From assembly GCA_002422725.1 (NCBI GenBank), contig DITE01000103.1, positions 20,592 through 35,969 on the forward strand: a stretch of DNA of 15,378 bases, read 5' to 3'. The stretch is from Bacteroidales bacterium UBA6192. Its GTDB lineage: Bacteria > Bacteroidota > Bacteroidia > Bacteroidales > F082. The notes under the pieces are model-generated. The model did no database searches. It was not told the origin of the DNA and worked only from the letters and a program-made list of their open reading frames with translations. Shown here piece after piece: positions 15,227 to 15,378 of this stretch. Positions within the stretch are counted from its first letter, which is position 1, and each line of letters begins with the position of its first letter. The position numbers and the translations under genes were made by a program.

Positions 15227-15378
15227 ATGAAAAAACTACTTCTAATCTTAATGGCTGCGATCATGATAACAGCTTGTAAAACAGGTGGTGAAAAAACCAC
15301 TGTGAGTGATAATCCGTTCTTTGCAGAGTTTGACACCCCTTTTGGTGTTCCGGCTTTCGACAAGATTGAAAACAAACA
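15227..15378 (+). CDS. M3-family metallopeptidase lipoprotein (dipeptidyl carboxypeptidase-like), N-terminal fragment
   Basis: Only 50 codons are visible before the window ends. The protein opens with a lipoprotein signal, MKKLLLILMAAIMITAC, with lipid Cys at 17. A short KTGGEKTT linker and NPFFAEFDTPFGVPAFDKIE (residues 28-47) follow. That last segment closely resembles the start of Bacteroidota M3 peptidases of the Dcp/oligopeptidase A type, which are zinc enzymes cleaving short peptides. The HExxH zinc motif would lie well outside the window, so the assignment rests on this N-terminal signature alone. Confidence 0.7.
   Translation, partial: MKKLLLILMAAIMITACKTGGEKTTVSDNPFFAEFDTPFGVPAFDKIENK

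Noticed and set aside
1..15378. CRISPR array, insertion sequence transposase or phage genes
   Set aside because: No regularly spaced repeats, transposase or integrase motifs were seen; the only inverted repeats are terminators, leader hairpins and the 32-bp element.

Overview
The window looks like chromosomal DNA of a member of the Bacteroidota. The evidence is a secreted protein with a type IX secretion (T9SS type A) C-terminal sorting domain, several TTTG / TAnnTTTG-type promoters, start codons without Shine-Dalgarno sequences, an E1 alpha/beta fusion 2-oxoacid dehydrogenase, and an ECF sigma gene followed by a membrane TPR protein. I cannot place it below phylum or class.

Layout. Bases 1-5696 (minus strand) hold a probable two-gene unit: a 1127-residue TPR-CHAT lipoprotein followed after 27 nt by mutS2, which runs off the left edge inside its Smr domain. 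A strong terminator (5913-5947) separates this unit from the minus-strand gene 5969-7201, a secreted dockerin/cohesin-like protein with a T9SS sorting domain. A 687-nt AT-rich divergent region (7202-7888) separates that gene from a plus-strand pair, an ECF sigma factor (7889-8470) and an overlapping single-pass TPR protein that is probably its anti-sigma partner (8460-9221). Then come back-to-back terminators, a minus-strand tRNA-Pro(GGG) (9360-9433), trxB with a textbook promoter (9685-10620), a perfect 18-bp bidirectional terminator, a convergent DEAD-box helicase (10702-12552), the fused branched-chain 2-oxoacid dehydrogenase E1 gene (12897-14942) and the start of an M3-family peptidase lipoprotein (15227 to the edge).

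The accessory-looking part is 2313-9221. The sigma factor, the TM-TPR protein, the exported dockerin/T9SS protein and a probably periplasmic CHAT (caspase-like) protease could form one signalling system across the inner membrane. The best sequence support for a link is a bipartite 32-bp element present twice in the divergent region (7459-7490 and 7847-7878). One copy points at the T9SS gene and the other at the sigma gene. The two outer blocks (15 and 11 bp) are identical, while the 6-bp spacer differs at every position, as expected of a protein-contacted site such as the promoter of this ECF sigma factor. The remaining genes (mutS2, tRNA-Pro, trxB, helicase, E1, M3 peptidase) are ordinary housekeeping genes.

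All identifications come from reading motifs by eye; no database search was run.
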